Made by a program: the position numbers and the translations under genes. Positions 1 through 11,981 of a stretch of DNA of 64,000 nt are shown piece after piece. The DNA is from Melastoma dodecandrum. Its lineage: Eukaryota; Streptophyta; Magnoliopsida; Myrtales; Melastomataceae. Each line of letters starts with the position of its first letter. The first letter of the stretch is position 1. Below the pieces are notes generated by a model. That model searched no databases. It saw only the letters and a list, made by a program, of their open reading frames with translations, and had not been told where the DNA came from. The stretch is from contig JARUPY010000501.1 of the NCBI GenBank assembly GCA_029817715.1, positions 496,001-560,000 on the forward strand. The letters run 5' to 3'.

Positions 1-41
1 ATCGAAACAAAATTAGAAGAACATGACCAAAGACGGCTAAC

Positions 42-664
42 CATAGATCGCCCATATGGCCTTTCTCCTGTCCGGGGTCATTAGCTGTGTCCCTGACAGA
101 GACTCGAATAAAACGATCATCAATAAATAAAATTTACATGGGAAACTCACAGATCTTAACTCTGATTTATTAACAACGAATACAGGGCAGCTGACCTAAG
201 TAAAAGGACTTGCTATTCTCCGCAAAGATCTTGCGGCAGCAGTCATACGCTTCCATCAGTGATTCATCTGATCCTCGAACGACAATCCCAGGCTTGGCCT
301 CCAGACCACTTGACCTCAGGTGCTTGTTGATGAGTGCAGCCTGCTTCAGCACCACGTTGGAAACCTTCTCCTCCGATGACAATTCCAGGTTTGCCATTGA
401 CCTCGAGCTTGATCCCCTCTTTGGACAAACAGACCGCAAAGCTAGCCTCCCCTTCCTACCATTTCCAGTCAACCCGCCGAAAAACGATACCCCATCTCCG
501 AAAGCTAGTCTCGAGGGATTAAGCAAGTGTCTTCCCTCGCGGGCACAGCCAATAAACTGGCAACTAGCCGAAACCGCCATGTAAGGTTTCACCAACCTTG
601 GCGGCATGGCTATAGCACCCCCTTCAGAAACTCCCCAGTTGGCAAACATTGGAGATTTTATCAT
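42..664 (-). CDS. PSY: Phytoene synthase, 5' part (cut by window edge)
   Basis: Phytoene synthase condenses two geranylgeranyl diphosphates to phytoene, the first committed step of carotenoid synthesis in plastids. Exon 1 reads 664 to 196 and exon 2 reads 92 to 42, both with consensus GT/AG borders. Exon 1 gives a variable, basic N-terminal region that could be a transit peptide, followed by VVLKQAALINKHLRSS and AYDCCRKIFAENSKSFYLG. Exon 2 is 51 nt and continues in phase with TQLMTPDRRKAIWAIY. This matches the conserved start of the squalene/phytoene synthase fold. The catalytic Asp-rich motifs lie beyond position 1. The open frame continues upstream to 694 but only from a GTG; the first in-frame ATG is at 664, so I use that. 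No break is seen in the visible part. Confidence 0.88.
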
Positions 665-931
665 TTTCACTCGAAGATGTCCTAAACTCCGCACTTGTTA
701 AAGTGAATCGAACCCAATATACATAGCCTAGCGGTGGCGGGCAACTGGGCTTGTGTGTTAGTGAATGGAAGTCTCCACGTTTTTCACGGGCATTTTACTT
801 CGACCATGACTTGTGAGGAGCCGACAGCAGCGAATGACGGAGTGCCGTGGGGAATTGGTCTGCAATTTCTTTCTTGAAGGGACAAACATGTGCATCGTGC
901 TCTCGGGATGATGATATATATCTGACAACGT

Positions 932-1030
932 GTGTCCTAGCATGAATAATTGTAACGTGTAGCCTACAACAATGTCAAGTAAGTGTCCTAGCATGAATAA
1001 TTGTAACGTGTAGCCTACAACAATGTCAAG
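932..1030. repeat. 51-bp-period tandem duplication
   Basis: A 48-bp unit at 932-979 is repeated exactly at 983-1030, separated by 3 bp. It lies between the divergent/tandem genes PSY and DPH5. The rest of 695-1163 holds no gene I can support. Confidence 0.93.
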
Positions 1031-1163
1031 TCCGTCGGCAGAGCCCTCGCGGGTCTCAGCTCGTCGACTCTCCTTGAGATACTACAACAAGGGTTTTTAG
1101 GGTTTAGCCTGTGATCATCAGACTTACCGCTTATACAGATTACAAGACCCCCTAGCTCCAGCA

Positions 1164-2826
1164 TCAGGCGCCCTGGTTTGTTTCGTGATTGGAGCTACCA
1201 TGGAGCCTGTAGAAGTCGAGCATCTCGTCTTCCATGGGGTGAGTCTGTCCAACAATGACGAGGCAATGTAAGGGCTGTCCAAAGTCAACCCCCAACAGTT
1301 GACCCATGGATCCCACGACTATCCTCTGGTCTTCGCTTCCCAGCCGAGCGAGCCCGACGCACTCAGTCCTTTCATCATAAGCTGAGATGACATGCCAGAT
1401 CGTTAGCATCGCGAAAAATCATCAGGGAAAATGCAACTGATCTACAACAAGTCCTAAACTTCTGCTTCCATGAATGCATGAATATACCCCCGACTTTGAT
1501 TGTTAGTGAAAACAGACCAAACTATACATTTTGGTTTCAAAAATTAATTTATATGGAGAAGGAATTGACCCTAACCATTTATATAGAGTGAAACTGACCA
1601 ACAAAGCTAGTGTGAAACTGCAGTTTTGGCCAAACTCTATTACCACTTCTACTGAACAAGCGATCAAGCTACGTCATAAAGCACGTTGTTCGATAGAAAT
1701 GTGGCAATTGGCACCACTTACCTCCTTCCCCACGCATTTTCTCCACCTCCAGCATCTGCTCAATCGCCGTGTTCACCGTCATAAATCTCGGGGGCTCATA
1801 CACTTTCCGTCCCCTGGAAAACAAAAGGTATATTTTAAAGGCTTCAGTTGCAATTCTTGTTATCTTTGCCTGTAACTAAGTACCATCAGGACACAATAAA
1901 TCAATTAATGCACCTGCCTGCACAATGACTCAAGAGAAGGCTCCTTCACTCGTATATCTGCATGAATTGAGAACCAAGAGCTTAGCTATTCTGACTGCCA
2001 AGCGGACAAACTGAAATTTAGCTTGAGTTATCAGAGGGGTCTAGTCTGACCTAATAGGCAGAGTGTATGCAATCCAAGGGAACGATTTTGTTTGACTTTC
2101 TCGTAAAAGCTATCAGGTCTCCATGTCTCGGTAAAGAACGGTATCGAGATTGTCTCCCCATAACGGTAAAGTTGCAAACCGCACACTCCCACGGCATTCA
2201 TTACAGAAGCATTGTGTACCACTCGAACATCGATGCCTAAATTCCTCGCCCGGACAATGAGATCACTGTGTGTCGTGGCTCTGAATGTCATGAAACACAT
2301 GAACCCATAAGAGGGCAAGGAAGTCACCGATAAAACTCCAATTTCCTTTCGCTAACAAAGGTAACGCCAAAACTATCGCAGCCTAAGGAACAGCCCAATG
2401 CATACGAAAGGAATAGCCCATGAAAACAATTTCAGCAAAAATCATACCCGAATGGATCGCCGACGACGAGGAAAGCAACGTCCAAGGAACGGGCTTCCTC
2501 GAGAAATATATCTGCATTCTCCTCCACCATCTCTCTGTCAGCAACAGTAATCGGTTTCTCATAGAACTTCTCCTGCAAAGGACCAAAATTCGCCCAAAAA
2601 ACCAAAAAGAAAATAAAAATCGTTCCTGGAACTTCAAAAACAAATGGGTTCACAGAAAAGGAGAAAATCTCGGTACCAGAGAAGAAAGCCCCTCCGGGGA
2701 GAGGCCGAATGAGAGCAGGGAGGTGTACGCCTCCATGTAAATCTTGTCACAGCTCCGAATCGCCTCCAGACCTTTCACCGTCACATCCTTCTCGTTCCCC
2801 AACCCCAACCCCACCACGTACAGCAT
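1164..2826 (-). CDS. DPH5: Diphthine methyl ester synthase (DPH5), complete
   Basis: DPH5 is the SAM-dependent methyltransferase of the diphthamide pathway that modifies a histidine of translation elongation factor 2 in the cytosol. Six exons join in phase: 2826-2677, 2572-2448, 2280-2051, 1957-1918, 1813-1722, 1381-1164 (stop). They give 284 residues, the usual family length. The start reads [20 protein letters not shown], the SAM-binding N-terminus. Later family blocks are [82 protein letters not shown] and the C-terminal [12 protein letters not shown] and [19 protein letters not shown]. Intron 4 (1917-1814) has a GC rather than GT donor, the only choice that keeps the family frame. No damage seen. 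Confidence 0.93.
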
Positions 2827-3181
2827 CTCCGATCACGCCCAGCAGCAGGAATCCAACAGCAGCAGCCACCCGCGTGTTACGCGGAGCTATTATCAGTTCG
2901 CTGCTCTAGGGGGAAATCCGTCGAACAGTTGGTCGTCTTAGGGTTTTTGCAGACCTCAGCAAACGAAAGGGCTCTTGAAGCATCATCATAGTGTCGGCCC
3001 GGACCATATCATATTTGGGTTTCCAGTGTCGGTGGCCCAATATTCTATGGCCCAATTCGCTTCCCTACATAGTACGGGAGAAGCGCAGGCCAGGCGTGCG
3101 TGCCGTGTTCAACAGATATCCCCTTCGTTGTTCAACTCAAGTTGCGTCACGTGCGTCACTTGGGAAGAGTCAGTAGCAATG

Positions 3182-5040
3182 GTCGGCAGGAAGCACCAGC
3201 TGCTCTTCTACCTCCTCGTCATGGTCGTGCCGCTCCTTGCCTTGTCAGAGTGCGCGGCCGGAAACCGTTGAGACCTCAACAGGGGTGACTTCCCTCTTGA
3301 CTGTGTTTGGAGTCAGTTCGATCGCATACCAGTATGAAGGTGCGATTAATGTGGATGTTCGTGGAATGAGTATATGGGACACTTTCATCTCTGATCATCC
3401 AGGTCGCTTGATTTACTGTTGAATGTAAACTAAGTGTACGTTCTTCTGAAAGGGCCTATTTTTTCGCATCTTCTCTGTTAGATAAAATCGCGGATCACAG
3501 GCACGGGGAATGTCGCCGACAAATCCTATTACTTGAATGAGGTACGTGAGACCTGTGACCGACCCACACATTCTGTGTTTATGTGTAATGCCTGTTACTG
3601 CAAATTGGTGGCGATTTGAGGAAGACATTGCTGCCAAAAGATCTAAGACGGGGGATACTTTCATGTTCTTGATTTCGTGCCCGTGAATCACGCCTGGTAA
3701 GGCCCTGTTATGTGATGTTCTAAGCAACGAGCGTAAAGATTCGGCCGTCTTATCTGAGCTTTTCACTTGTGGTAGATGGAAAAGTAAGCAGGGGAGTCAA
3801 TCAGGAGGGAGTCGACTTCTATAACAATCTCATCGACCTGATATTAAGAAAAGGTAACTATCATTTTCATATGTAATGTCTGATGGCGTTTAAGGAGTTT
3901 CATCTCCCTCATATTCATTGATGCAGTTCTGAACAAGCCTAAAACCGTTTGTAATGCTAATCCTCCACGACTTCCCACAAGCTCACAAGGACGAGTACAG
4001 TGGATTCTTAAGCCGCATTATCATGTAAGTCCGATAGTTCTTGCAATGCATGTACAATTATTCCTCGCTTCAGATGCCCACGTTTTCTGAATTTGTTAGG
4101 GATGATTTTCGTGATTACGTTGAGTTCTGCTTCCGGGAGTTTGCGACAGAGTGAAACATTGGATCACAATCAATGAGCCCAACTATTACTCAAGCTATGG
4201 GTATCCGACCGGGGTGTTTGCGCCCGGTCTGCTACATTGGGAACTGTTCAGCCTGTAACTCCGCAACCAAACCTTATGTATTGGGTCCAATCTGCTCCTC
4301 TCACACGCCACAATGGTCAAGTTGTATAAAGGAAAGTACCAGGTAAAGCGAAATATGATTTCTCAACGAGAGAGCATCGCCTGTGAGGATCACTTTAATG
4401 TGTTACAGTTGCCGGTTCGCTGTCGGAAGTGACCATTTGATTTCTCCTCCGCTGTCCCAAACTATTATTCTTCGGTTTTCCGGACAATATAATCATTCCT
4501 TCATTGTACAGACACAACTCGGCAAGGCGGGCTCTTTGGCCTCTTGCCATGTTTTTGGGGTTTTTGCGTACGCGGGAATTTGAAATCGGGACTGCTTGAT
4601 ACCACGTAGAAACCTTACCATTTGATCTAAAAGCATCATGTGTGACATTAAGCTGTACGTTTATATTACAAGATTTGATCATTGCTGCAATTGAAATAAC
4701 ATACGATGTTGTTCAGGAATGGGAGTTTTACACAATTTATCAATGTCAATCGACGATGCCTTATGAGATGGTTTGAGGATTTATTTTCATCGGCAGCACT
4801 AATCGAATTTGTCTGAATCCGTCAAGTAGTTTGGCTCGAGCCTGCATGGATGAGTAGTTAGTTTTACGGGACGATCACGTCTTGTTGGTCGGACGATTCG
4901 GGAGGGAAGGTGTCGACGTGGAGGTGTACTTTGAGAGGGTGGAGGGACACAAAGTGCACTTCAGGGTCACTTACGTCGACTATCTGGACGGGTTGCGTCT
5001 GTATGCAAATGCCTAGGCGTACTGGTTTAGGGCTTCTCTA
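3182..5040 (+). pseudogene. GH1 beta-glucosidase pseudogene
   Basis: Remains of a plant family 1 glycoside hydrolase (beta-glucosidase), normally a secreted or vacuolar enzyme. The start near 3182 gives a hydrophobic signal peptide with LLFYLLVMVVPLLALSE. Family blocks then follow in order but in changing frames: VFGVSSIAYQYEGA and SIWDTFISDHPGR near 3300-3410, a GNVADKSYY block near 3500, VNQEGVDFYNNLIDLILRK near 3790-3850, HDFPQAHKDEYSGFLSRIIM near 3965-4030, the acid/base region around [20 protein letters not shown] near 4170-4235, KPYVLGP with LLSH-like remains near 4270-4340, and a C-terminal VDYLDGLRLY block near 4975-5010. A one-base loss near 4142 and further stops and shifts break the frame. 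The middle nucleophile region is not recognisable. Confidence 0.82.
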
Positions 5041-5343
5041 CGAAGGCGGAATTTGACAGAAGACCGTGAATCAGATGTTGTTTACTAATAAATTAGATGA
5101 AGCGACTGCCGTAAGCCTTTTAATAGGTCGACGGGATGAGTACAACTCGGACCCAGAACGGAGTTTGAATCACTGGCAGGGAACAATTGTGGGTTCCATA
5201 GCAGTAGAACTGTCCCTGAAGCATGTATCGGCTGTTATACTTATGAATCCATCTCCCTGAAACTCCGATGATAGCAGATTTGTTAGTCACAAGGATGGTC
5301 GTAAGGAAATTCAATTCATTATAAATGTTCCGATAATCGTCAC

Positions 5344-7301
5344 CTTGGCCAGATTTCGAAAGTACATTGTTGTGTAATTCCCTGTCGGAAAGAAAGCTTC
5401 TGAAAGATCTGCCAGCACGAGTTGTGGCTGCGGCACTGCCCCGTCGTACCAATCTGAACAGGCAAAGTGCAAGCATCAGCTGATATCTCGAGCCGCAGTC
5501 AGCTGGTATTGCATAGTTGCAACATGATTCAAGTTAAAATCAGAGCTTACCGAGAGCAGTGGCACTCCGGAGCCTTTTGTCGAATCTCCAAACACTCTGG
5601 TTGGAAACAAATGCAAAGCAGGAGGTGTCCGCGACTGCTACGTTTTGGAGGAATGTTGATAGGTTGTAGCTACCCGCATCTGGAATGGAAGTTCCATCGA
5701 TGAGGACGTCCACCGTCTACTTGTGCAAATTAATTCCTATCAGCTGCTAACGAGAAACGGAAACAACAACAGCAGGAAGGGATGAAACTGAGGATGGTGC
5801 TGTAACTTACGCATAGAATGGCGTGCAACTGATCGAGATCATCAGGATTTGACGTGTTATACGTCATCTTGCTGATGGAAGCGTCCACGTTTTCTCCTCC
5901 AGCATCTTCCACGTACTAAAATCCATCCGCGCCGATAATCAATTTGCAGATCTGTAGCAGAAGGAAACAATTGAGGCAAGTTCTTCAATAGTCTTACCTT
6001 CAGTACGAAATCTTCCTTTGTAAATGACCAGATACGCTGCAAGGAAACACAAATCGATAACCAAACCAGGTCGGGCAAGTCCTGGATTTGAAAACCTGAG
6101 TAGAATTTCAATAACAGTATACTCATACGTTGTTGTACTCCATCCAAGCCACCGTCGGTTTGAGCCGTGCAGACTTGATGCTCGCTAACTTTGCCAAGCA
6201 CAAGTAATTTTCCTTCACCTGAAAGAACAATAGCAATTCGAAATTGTGACAAAGGGTAGCATCGCATAAGAGTTACAGCCGTTATATACTCACTGCATTG
6301 TACACTTGATTAGCCCGAGCTTCGACATTAGCAAATACCCCGAGGTACTTGATCCATTCCGCTCTCTGTTAATCGATCAAGACAGATGATGCGGTACCGA
6401 CTTTGTAAATATAATAAGACAAGTACTACTCTGTTTGACGATGATCACCTGAAGGGGGTAGGTTTCTGATGAAGGAACGAAAGTGGCATAATTACAGTAC
6501 TGTGATTCATCGATGTTGCTGATGAAGTGGGCAGTGAACTGCTGTACCTGCTGGGGGTCGCTCTTGTTGATCATCGCGACCTCTCCTGCTTCGCACATCT
6601 TTAGCACACACTGGGACGCGACAGAGTCTGTCGTGATTCCCTTCAAGCTCCCAAGCAATCCAAGAAGCTGCAGAAATCAAATCGCTACCGGTCGATCTTC
6701 ATGTCGGATACAAAACAGATGCACAAGTCCGATCTTTACCTCAAAAAACGAAACTGAAGCCTCAAATCCATGGGTTCACACGACAAGGCAAGAAGGCTTA
6801 TCAGCACGGCGTCGAAAAAATCAAGAACTGGATTAGATGAAAAGAAACAAGGAGTGTCTTCTGTTTGAGACGTACCCGGGAAGAACGCCGCATCCACGGA
6901 GTAATTCGACATGGGAATAATAAACGATTTGATCCTGGACGTGCAGTACTTGGTCCGACCGGCCATCCTCGAGTCGTTCTGTCAGCATCAAAATCAAGTC
7001 ACGGTAACAAACACCCCGACAAGATCCTGGAGCCACGCACATACAGGACGTAGGAAGAAACCTGGACAAGGAGATAGCTCTTGCCGTCAATGCCGTTCTT
7101 GATGACCTTGAAGGCATTGCCATAGTAAATGTGGAAGTCGGAGGCGTCCTCCACCTTCGAGACGCCGCCACCGCTGCCGCTATTGCTGAGCTTGACTCGG
7201 GTGGTCACCCCGGCGCTCGATCTCGAACCATGGAGGCTACCGATGCACGCGAAGAAGGAAGAGGCTATTAGAAGGAGGAGGGAGTGGCTGGCCGGGGACA
7301 T
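5344..7301 (-). CDS. Conserved plant secreted protein, periplasmic-binding-protein-like (3' end unresolved)
   Basis: Ten exons join in phase: 7301-7062, 6978-6876, 6753-6740, 6667-6449, 6365-6294, 6218-6129, 6036-5998, 5915-5811, 5716-5551, 5453-5344, giving 386 residues so far. The start encodes a clear signal peptide ([19 protein letters not shown]). Distinct blocks are [95 protein letters not shown] and [19 protein letters not shown]. From memory these belong to a conserved plant family annotated as similar to periplasmic components of iron or cobalamin transport (BtuF-like); the biochemical role is unknown to me. Exon 3 is only 14 nt. The last donor (5344/5343) should be followed by a short final exon at 5060-5340 that I could not place. 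Confidence 0.75.
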
Positions 7302-8001
7302 GGCCGGTAGTAAGAAATCGCTTTCGAGGCAACAATGTATGAATGTAAAATGTCGTCGGGATGTTTTATCCCCTAAAACTGTTCAAGTCACGGGACCAAA
7401 ACTTGGGTCCAAATCACTTTTTTGTTTATTTACAGTAAGAACTCAAACTCACGAGGGAGGCGGTCATAATGTCCGACCCGACAGTCTTTGTCTCTTTGCC
7501 ATTCATCTTCTTCCTTTGCCCTTCTGTTTTCACTCCCTGGCCACGTGCCTTACCTCCAAAAGAAAAATCCCACCTTCTACATTCACATCAATATCTTCTA
7601 ACCCTTAATTTCGCTCTCTTCGTTTGGGTGTACTAAACCAAGAGAGTATTTTAATTCCTTTGGACAGCTCGAGCATGTGACTAACTAGTAGTAACTACTA
7701 AAGTAACGACATACTTGATGGATATGAAGCCTGTCACATTTTGCCCTTCTCGTTGTCGCCCAATGATGCACACAAAGTGCGGCGGCATCAAGAACGTCGT
7801 CGCGGCACGCGTGCAGCGCAGGACGTACAGGACGTTCTGGTCGCGTCGTTGGCTTGCTTTGGCAGGACGTTGCACTCAAAAGGGATATGTCAATTGAATT
7901 AATTGTGATTGGGCCCAAATGGACTGCAGGGCCCAGGCCCAAAAGAATCAAACTTTAACCCGCCCAATTTGCCCCTCCCGTGAATCTGATTACATGAATG
8001 C
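7302..8001. other. Intergenic, no gene supported
   Basis: Open frames here lie antisense to the promoter side of the secreted-protein gene and show no family blocks. Nothing else is supported. Confidence 0.6.
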
Positions 8002-9679
8002 TTATTTTACATTGAGTAGATCCTTATCCGACATTCCGACCCACCTCAAGCTCTCAGCCATCCCCTCGACCTCAGGACAGGGATCGTACACCGAATCCTT
8101 TGCAGTTCCGAAGTCGAAGCCGTCATCATGCTCGGGCGCGTAATTTGGGTAGTCCAGAGCGATGAAAGGATTCGACGACGATTGGTGTATGAGATCGTGG
8201 GAGACCTGAGCGACCGATAGGATTTCTTGCAATATGTCGCAGTTCGAGGTCATGTTTGGTTCGTGCTCGTCGAATAATGTGTCTAGCGGGAAGTCCTCAG
8301 ATGCTGGCGGCGGGATGGTGAATCGGTTCTGCAGCCTCGCACACTCCAACGATTCATTGTCCTGAAAATGTCCGTCCTCGACTGTAGTTTGTGGCTTTTT
8401 ATTTGTTACCTGAGACGGAGGATATGATATAGATCCATGCAGGCTTGAGAAGGACGAGACGGACGGGAAACTGAACGATTCGTCCGGCATGGGCTGCATC
8501 AATTTGGAATCGATCGGATTGTATTCGTCGAACGAAGATGACCCTTCATTCAAGATGCTGGGCGAGCAAGTGTTCTGCGAGATCGAGTAGTCGCTGCCGT
8601 CCAAATCCTCATACCTTCCCTCCAGATCGCTACACGACGTGTCACTGATCATCGATCTCTTGACTGTCCCAGGTGCGTTGAATTGCTCTCTGACCTTCGA
8701 GGAAGCCTCGCACTTTTTGAACACCCGGCAGAGAGCGTAAACATCCTGAAACAACGATTTCCGTTCATCAAGCTGAGCGAATACCGGCACAACAAGAAAG
8801 CCAAAAAGATGATGGCACATTTATATACTTGCAATCCCGAAGCAGTCTCGCACTCCCTTTCATCGAGGCGGTACTCATGCATAACCCAATTGGTCCGAGC
8901 CCCGTGCGGCGCACGCCCTCGATAGTAAACCAAGGTTTTCTTAGTCCCGACGGTGCGGTTGCGGGAGCTGATCCTCCTATCCTTCCCCGTGGCTTTCCAA
9001 TACCCCGCCTCGGTAGCACGATTCGTCCTCGATCCGTTCGGGTACTTCCGATCTCGAGGGCTGAAGAAGTGCCATTCCATGTCTTTGCTAGGCAACAACG
9101 ACTTACCTAAATGTTCGATCCATGAAATAAATGTAACAGTCAATGTTGTGGCAACTCTGTTGCCTTTTTCTTATATATTCTTATTGACAAAGACAAAAGG
9201 GAAAGACAGGTAATAAAAAGGAAAGATTTGAAAGACAGATTTTGATTGGGAGACATAAAACATGGGAGAGACATGAACGTGTGATCTTTCTTGACTTGGT
9301 CTCACCCATTTGTTTTAGGCCTAGAGTTGGAGGGACCCGATTACTTTTATACTTTTAGATTTAAACATGTTATAATTCCCATTATTACTTTCATGACGTT
9401 TACAAAACATTTTGCAAAGGAAGATCTTTCGGTCGGTCGAACATTGTAACTAACAGGGAGATATTTGTAGATTTGTAAAGCAAACTTAGAAGGCAAAAAT
9501 CTAAGGGATTTTTGTTACGAACCCGGCAAGTCCCAAGGCTCGCACTTGTACAGATCGACCTCGGGTATGATCTCGAGATCGATCTCCCTGCCGTTGATCT
9601 TCCTCCTCAAGTAGTAAGCGACGAGCTCCTCGTCCGTGGGATGGAACCGGAATCCCGGCGGAAAAGACCCCGGAGCCAT
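8002..9679 (-). CDS. NAC-domain transcription factor, complete
   Basis: Plant-specific NAC transcription factor, acting in the nucleus as a dimeric DNA-binding protein. Three exons join in phase: 9679-9523, 9106-8829, 8745-8002 (stop), giving 392 residues. The NAC domain fills about residues 1-155: [19 protein letters not shown] (subdomain A), [13 protein letters not shown] (B), [20 protein letters not shown] and [12 protein letters not shown] (C), [20 protein letters not shown] and WVMHEYRL (D), and LCRVFKK (E). The remaining 240 residues are an acidic, Ser-rich activation-type region ending [17 protein letters not shown]. No transmembrane segment is seen at the C-terminus. The ATG at 9679 is the only one in frame before the domain; the frame upstream opens only from a GTG. 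The intron positions after domains A/B and before LCRVFKK are typical for the family. I cannot assign the subclade with certainty. Confidence 0.94.
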
Positions 9680-11981
9680 CCCTCTTTCCTCTAAAAGCAC
9701 CCCCCCTCCCTATCCCCCAATATACCAACTATCAAAACCCTTTAAATAACGAAAGGAACTCGAATCACCACCCGGGTCGACAAACGCGTAGATAATGTTA
9801 TATAGAAGGATGCATAAAGGAGAAGGGGTTGTTGAAGTACGAGGAGGAATGAGAAAGAACTGAACTGGTCTGAAAACCAGTTGATGGAGGAGGAGAAGAG
9901 AAGGGGAATGGATGGAAGTTGGGTTTTTGGAACTTGGGGTTTTATGTATAAATGACAAGAAGATTGGTGAAGGGGAAAGAGGAAAAGCGAAAGGAGAAAG
10001 AATCGGAACGTTTATTATTTGTATAATACAAAAGAGAGAGATTAGATCGGGTTTGTGGATAATAAAACAAACAAAGGTTGGGCTGACACCTTACTTAGCT
10101 TTACTCTTCTTTTTTTCCATCTCTTTTTCTACTCACAGGGATGTCTCTTGGCCGTTGCTGCCAAAACAAGGTGATGAAGAGAAACCAGCGGTGTTACAAC
10201 CTTAAAAACAAAAGAGCTTCTGGTTATATCCATCGACCCGATCGAACCCATGTGATGAGATGAGCTTGTGCTTTTTGCCACGTGATGCTTTTGTTCCTCC
10301 AAGTGTCTTCATGGGGAATGACTTGTTGAACTGGTCGGGGGGGGGGGGGGGGGGGCCTATTCTTTTCCTCCTCCTCTGCATCTATCAATCGTTTTGGGCA
10401 TGCTTTCCCTTTTCCACATCATGAGAAGATATGTCATACGACATCGATGGTAACAGTAGTATGTGTTTTTGGCATGAATAATGTGAATAAAATCGACAAG
10501 GAAAGACGGGCATCTTGGTTTTGGTGGGTGGGGTTGTTGGGCCCTGCCGAAAGTACACAAAGAGGGATAAGAACATTCTTCTCTTCTTCTTCTTCTTCTA
10601 ACATCGCCAAACAATCCTAAGATATCCTCCCACAAATTGGCCTTTGGTCCCACAAAATATATTACTATATTCTTACTTTTTATACATGGAATAATTTTGG
10701 TTATGTTCTTCCTCCGGGACGTATGGCATCGACACATGCATGATCCTATTATTTATTCCAAGTGGTTAGATTACGATCAGACAAAAGCAGATCTCTCTCG
10801 GCAATCAAAAGCAAGCAAAACCCATGTAAATCTCGTACTTTAAGTGGTAGTTAAGATATTAGCTTTGTGTCGTAAAGAGTTGGGGGGATGTCTGAAATGT
10901 CATCTGGGAGGGCAAGCTGGAAAGATCCCAAAGATGGGAGGGAAACTGACAACCCCTCTAATCCAACTGATGAGAGTTTAATATTTAGTTTTTGAACCAC
11001 GACGAAAGAGTTTTTGAGTGAAACTCGCCTTAGAAAGAGTTTTTGAGTGGAACTATCATGAAGGAAATTAGTATTTCTAAGGCCGATTTCATCATTCCCA
11101 AAAGCCGACTTTCTTCATGATCAAAGTCGGTCTTTCTAAGACCAATTTCGCTACATTAGTTAAGGAATTTCCAAACTTAGTACCGTATTTGACGAAATAA
11201 TTTACGGACTAATATTTAGTAACAAACCTCTTGGACAAAAGCTTTGCACAGACCACACTGTCAGGGTCGTTACTATATGCTATTATTAACATCTCAACAT
11301 TGGTTGATTACTCTTCTTATTCCAGGTTGATCTCCAGAACTAACAAACTCAGCTTCTCCGAAGATCTTCAAAATGCGCAAAATCCATCATAATCGGAAGA
11401 CTCTGTACACATTCTCGTCGTGATGACTTCTCGTCATTTCGCTCTTCCTCGATTCCGGGCCTACTGCCATTTCTATGAGATGTTTTCGCTTCATTCTTGG
11501 GATTTATCTCTTGTTCGAGGCTTCTTGGACTTATCAGGAATCACCTGAGCATCAAAATGAAGTCAAGAAATCATCTAAATTGGCCTCCTCTCACAAATCA
11601 AACAAGTTGTGTTTCATAATTAATGGCATATAAATAAAGAGCTTTGAAAAATAACTCTTGACAACCATGATCTTCGTACGTGAAGAGATAGGTTGCAAAC
11701 ATGACAGTGAACCTTAAGGCAACCACAATTCTTCTGAGTTTGAGGCTTAGACGCTGCCTCAATGCAACAAGGATAAGTTGTGTTTCATTTGCCTTGCTAG
11801 CTTTGCGCAACTATATGCTTCCTACTTATGACTATTACTATCAATGGTGTTATCACCATATCACCGGCTAGATAAAGAAAAATCGCAAATTATCAAGAAA
11901 CTGGCCATGACCATAGGATAGGAGTATGTTTAGAAATGCAAATAAAACTAAGAAGAATTTATGCAAGAACCAGCAACATAC
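9680..11981. other. Intergenic, with a 19-bp poly-G run
   Basis: No gene is supported. A pure G run occupies 10337-10355, and a CT-rich stretch of about 25 bp lies near 10580. A short minus-strand open segment near 11545-11490, behind an AG and rich in Lys/Arg, might be a last exon of the unrecognised gene to the right. Its phase does not fit the exon ending at 11982. Confidence 0.5.

Noticed and set aside
664..694. Upstream extension of phytoene synthase to 694
   Set aside because: The extra codons begin with GTG, not ATG; the first ATG in frame is at 664.
7129..7608. 159-codon plus-strand open frame
   Set aside because: Antisense to exon 1 of the secreted-protein gene; no recognisable protein and low-complexity composition.
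8683..9213. Plus-strand frames across the NAC gene
   Set aside because: Shadows of the conserved NAC exons on the other strand.
11490..11545. Possible last exon (Lys/Arg-rich) of the unrecognised gene
   Set aside because: Good acceptor, but its useful frame does not match the phase of the exon ending at 11982; the matching phase stops at once.
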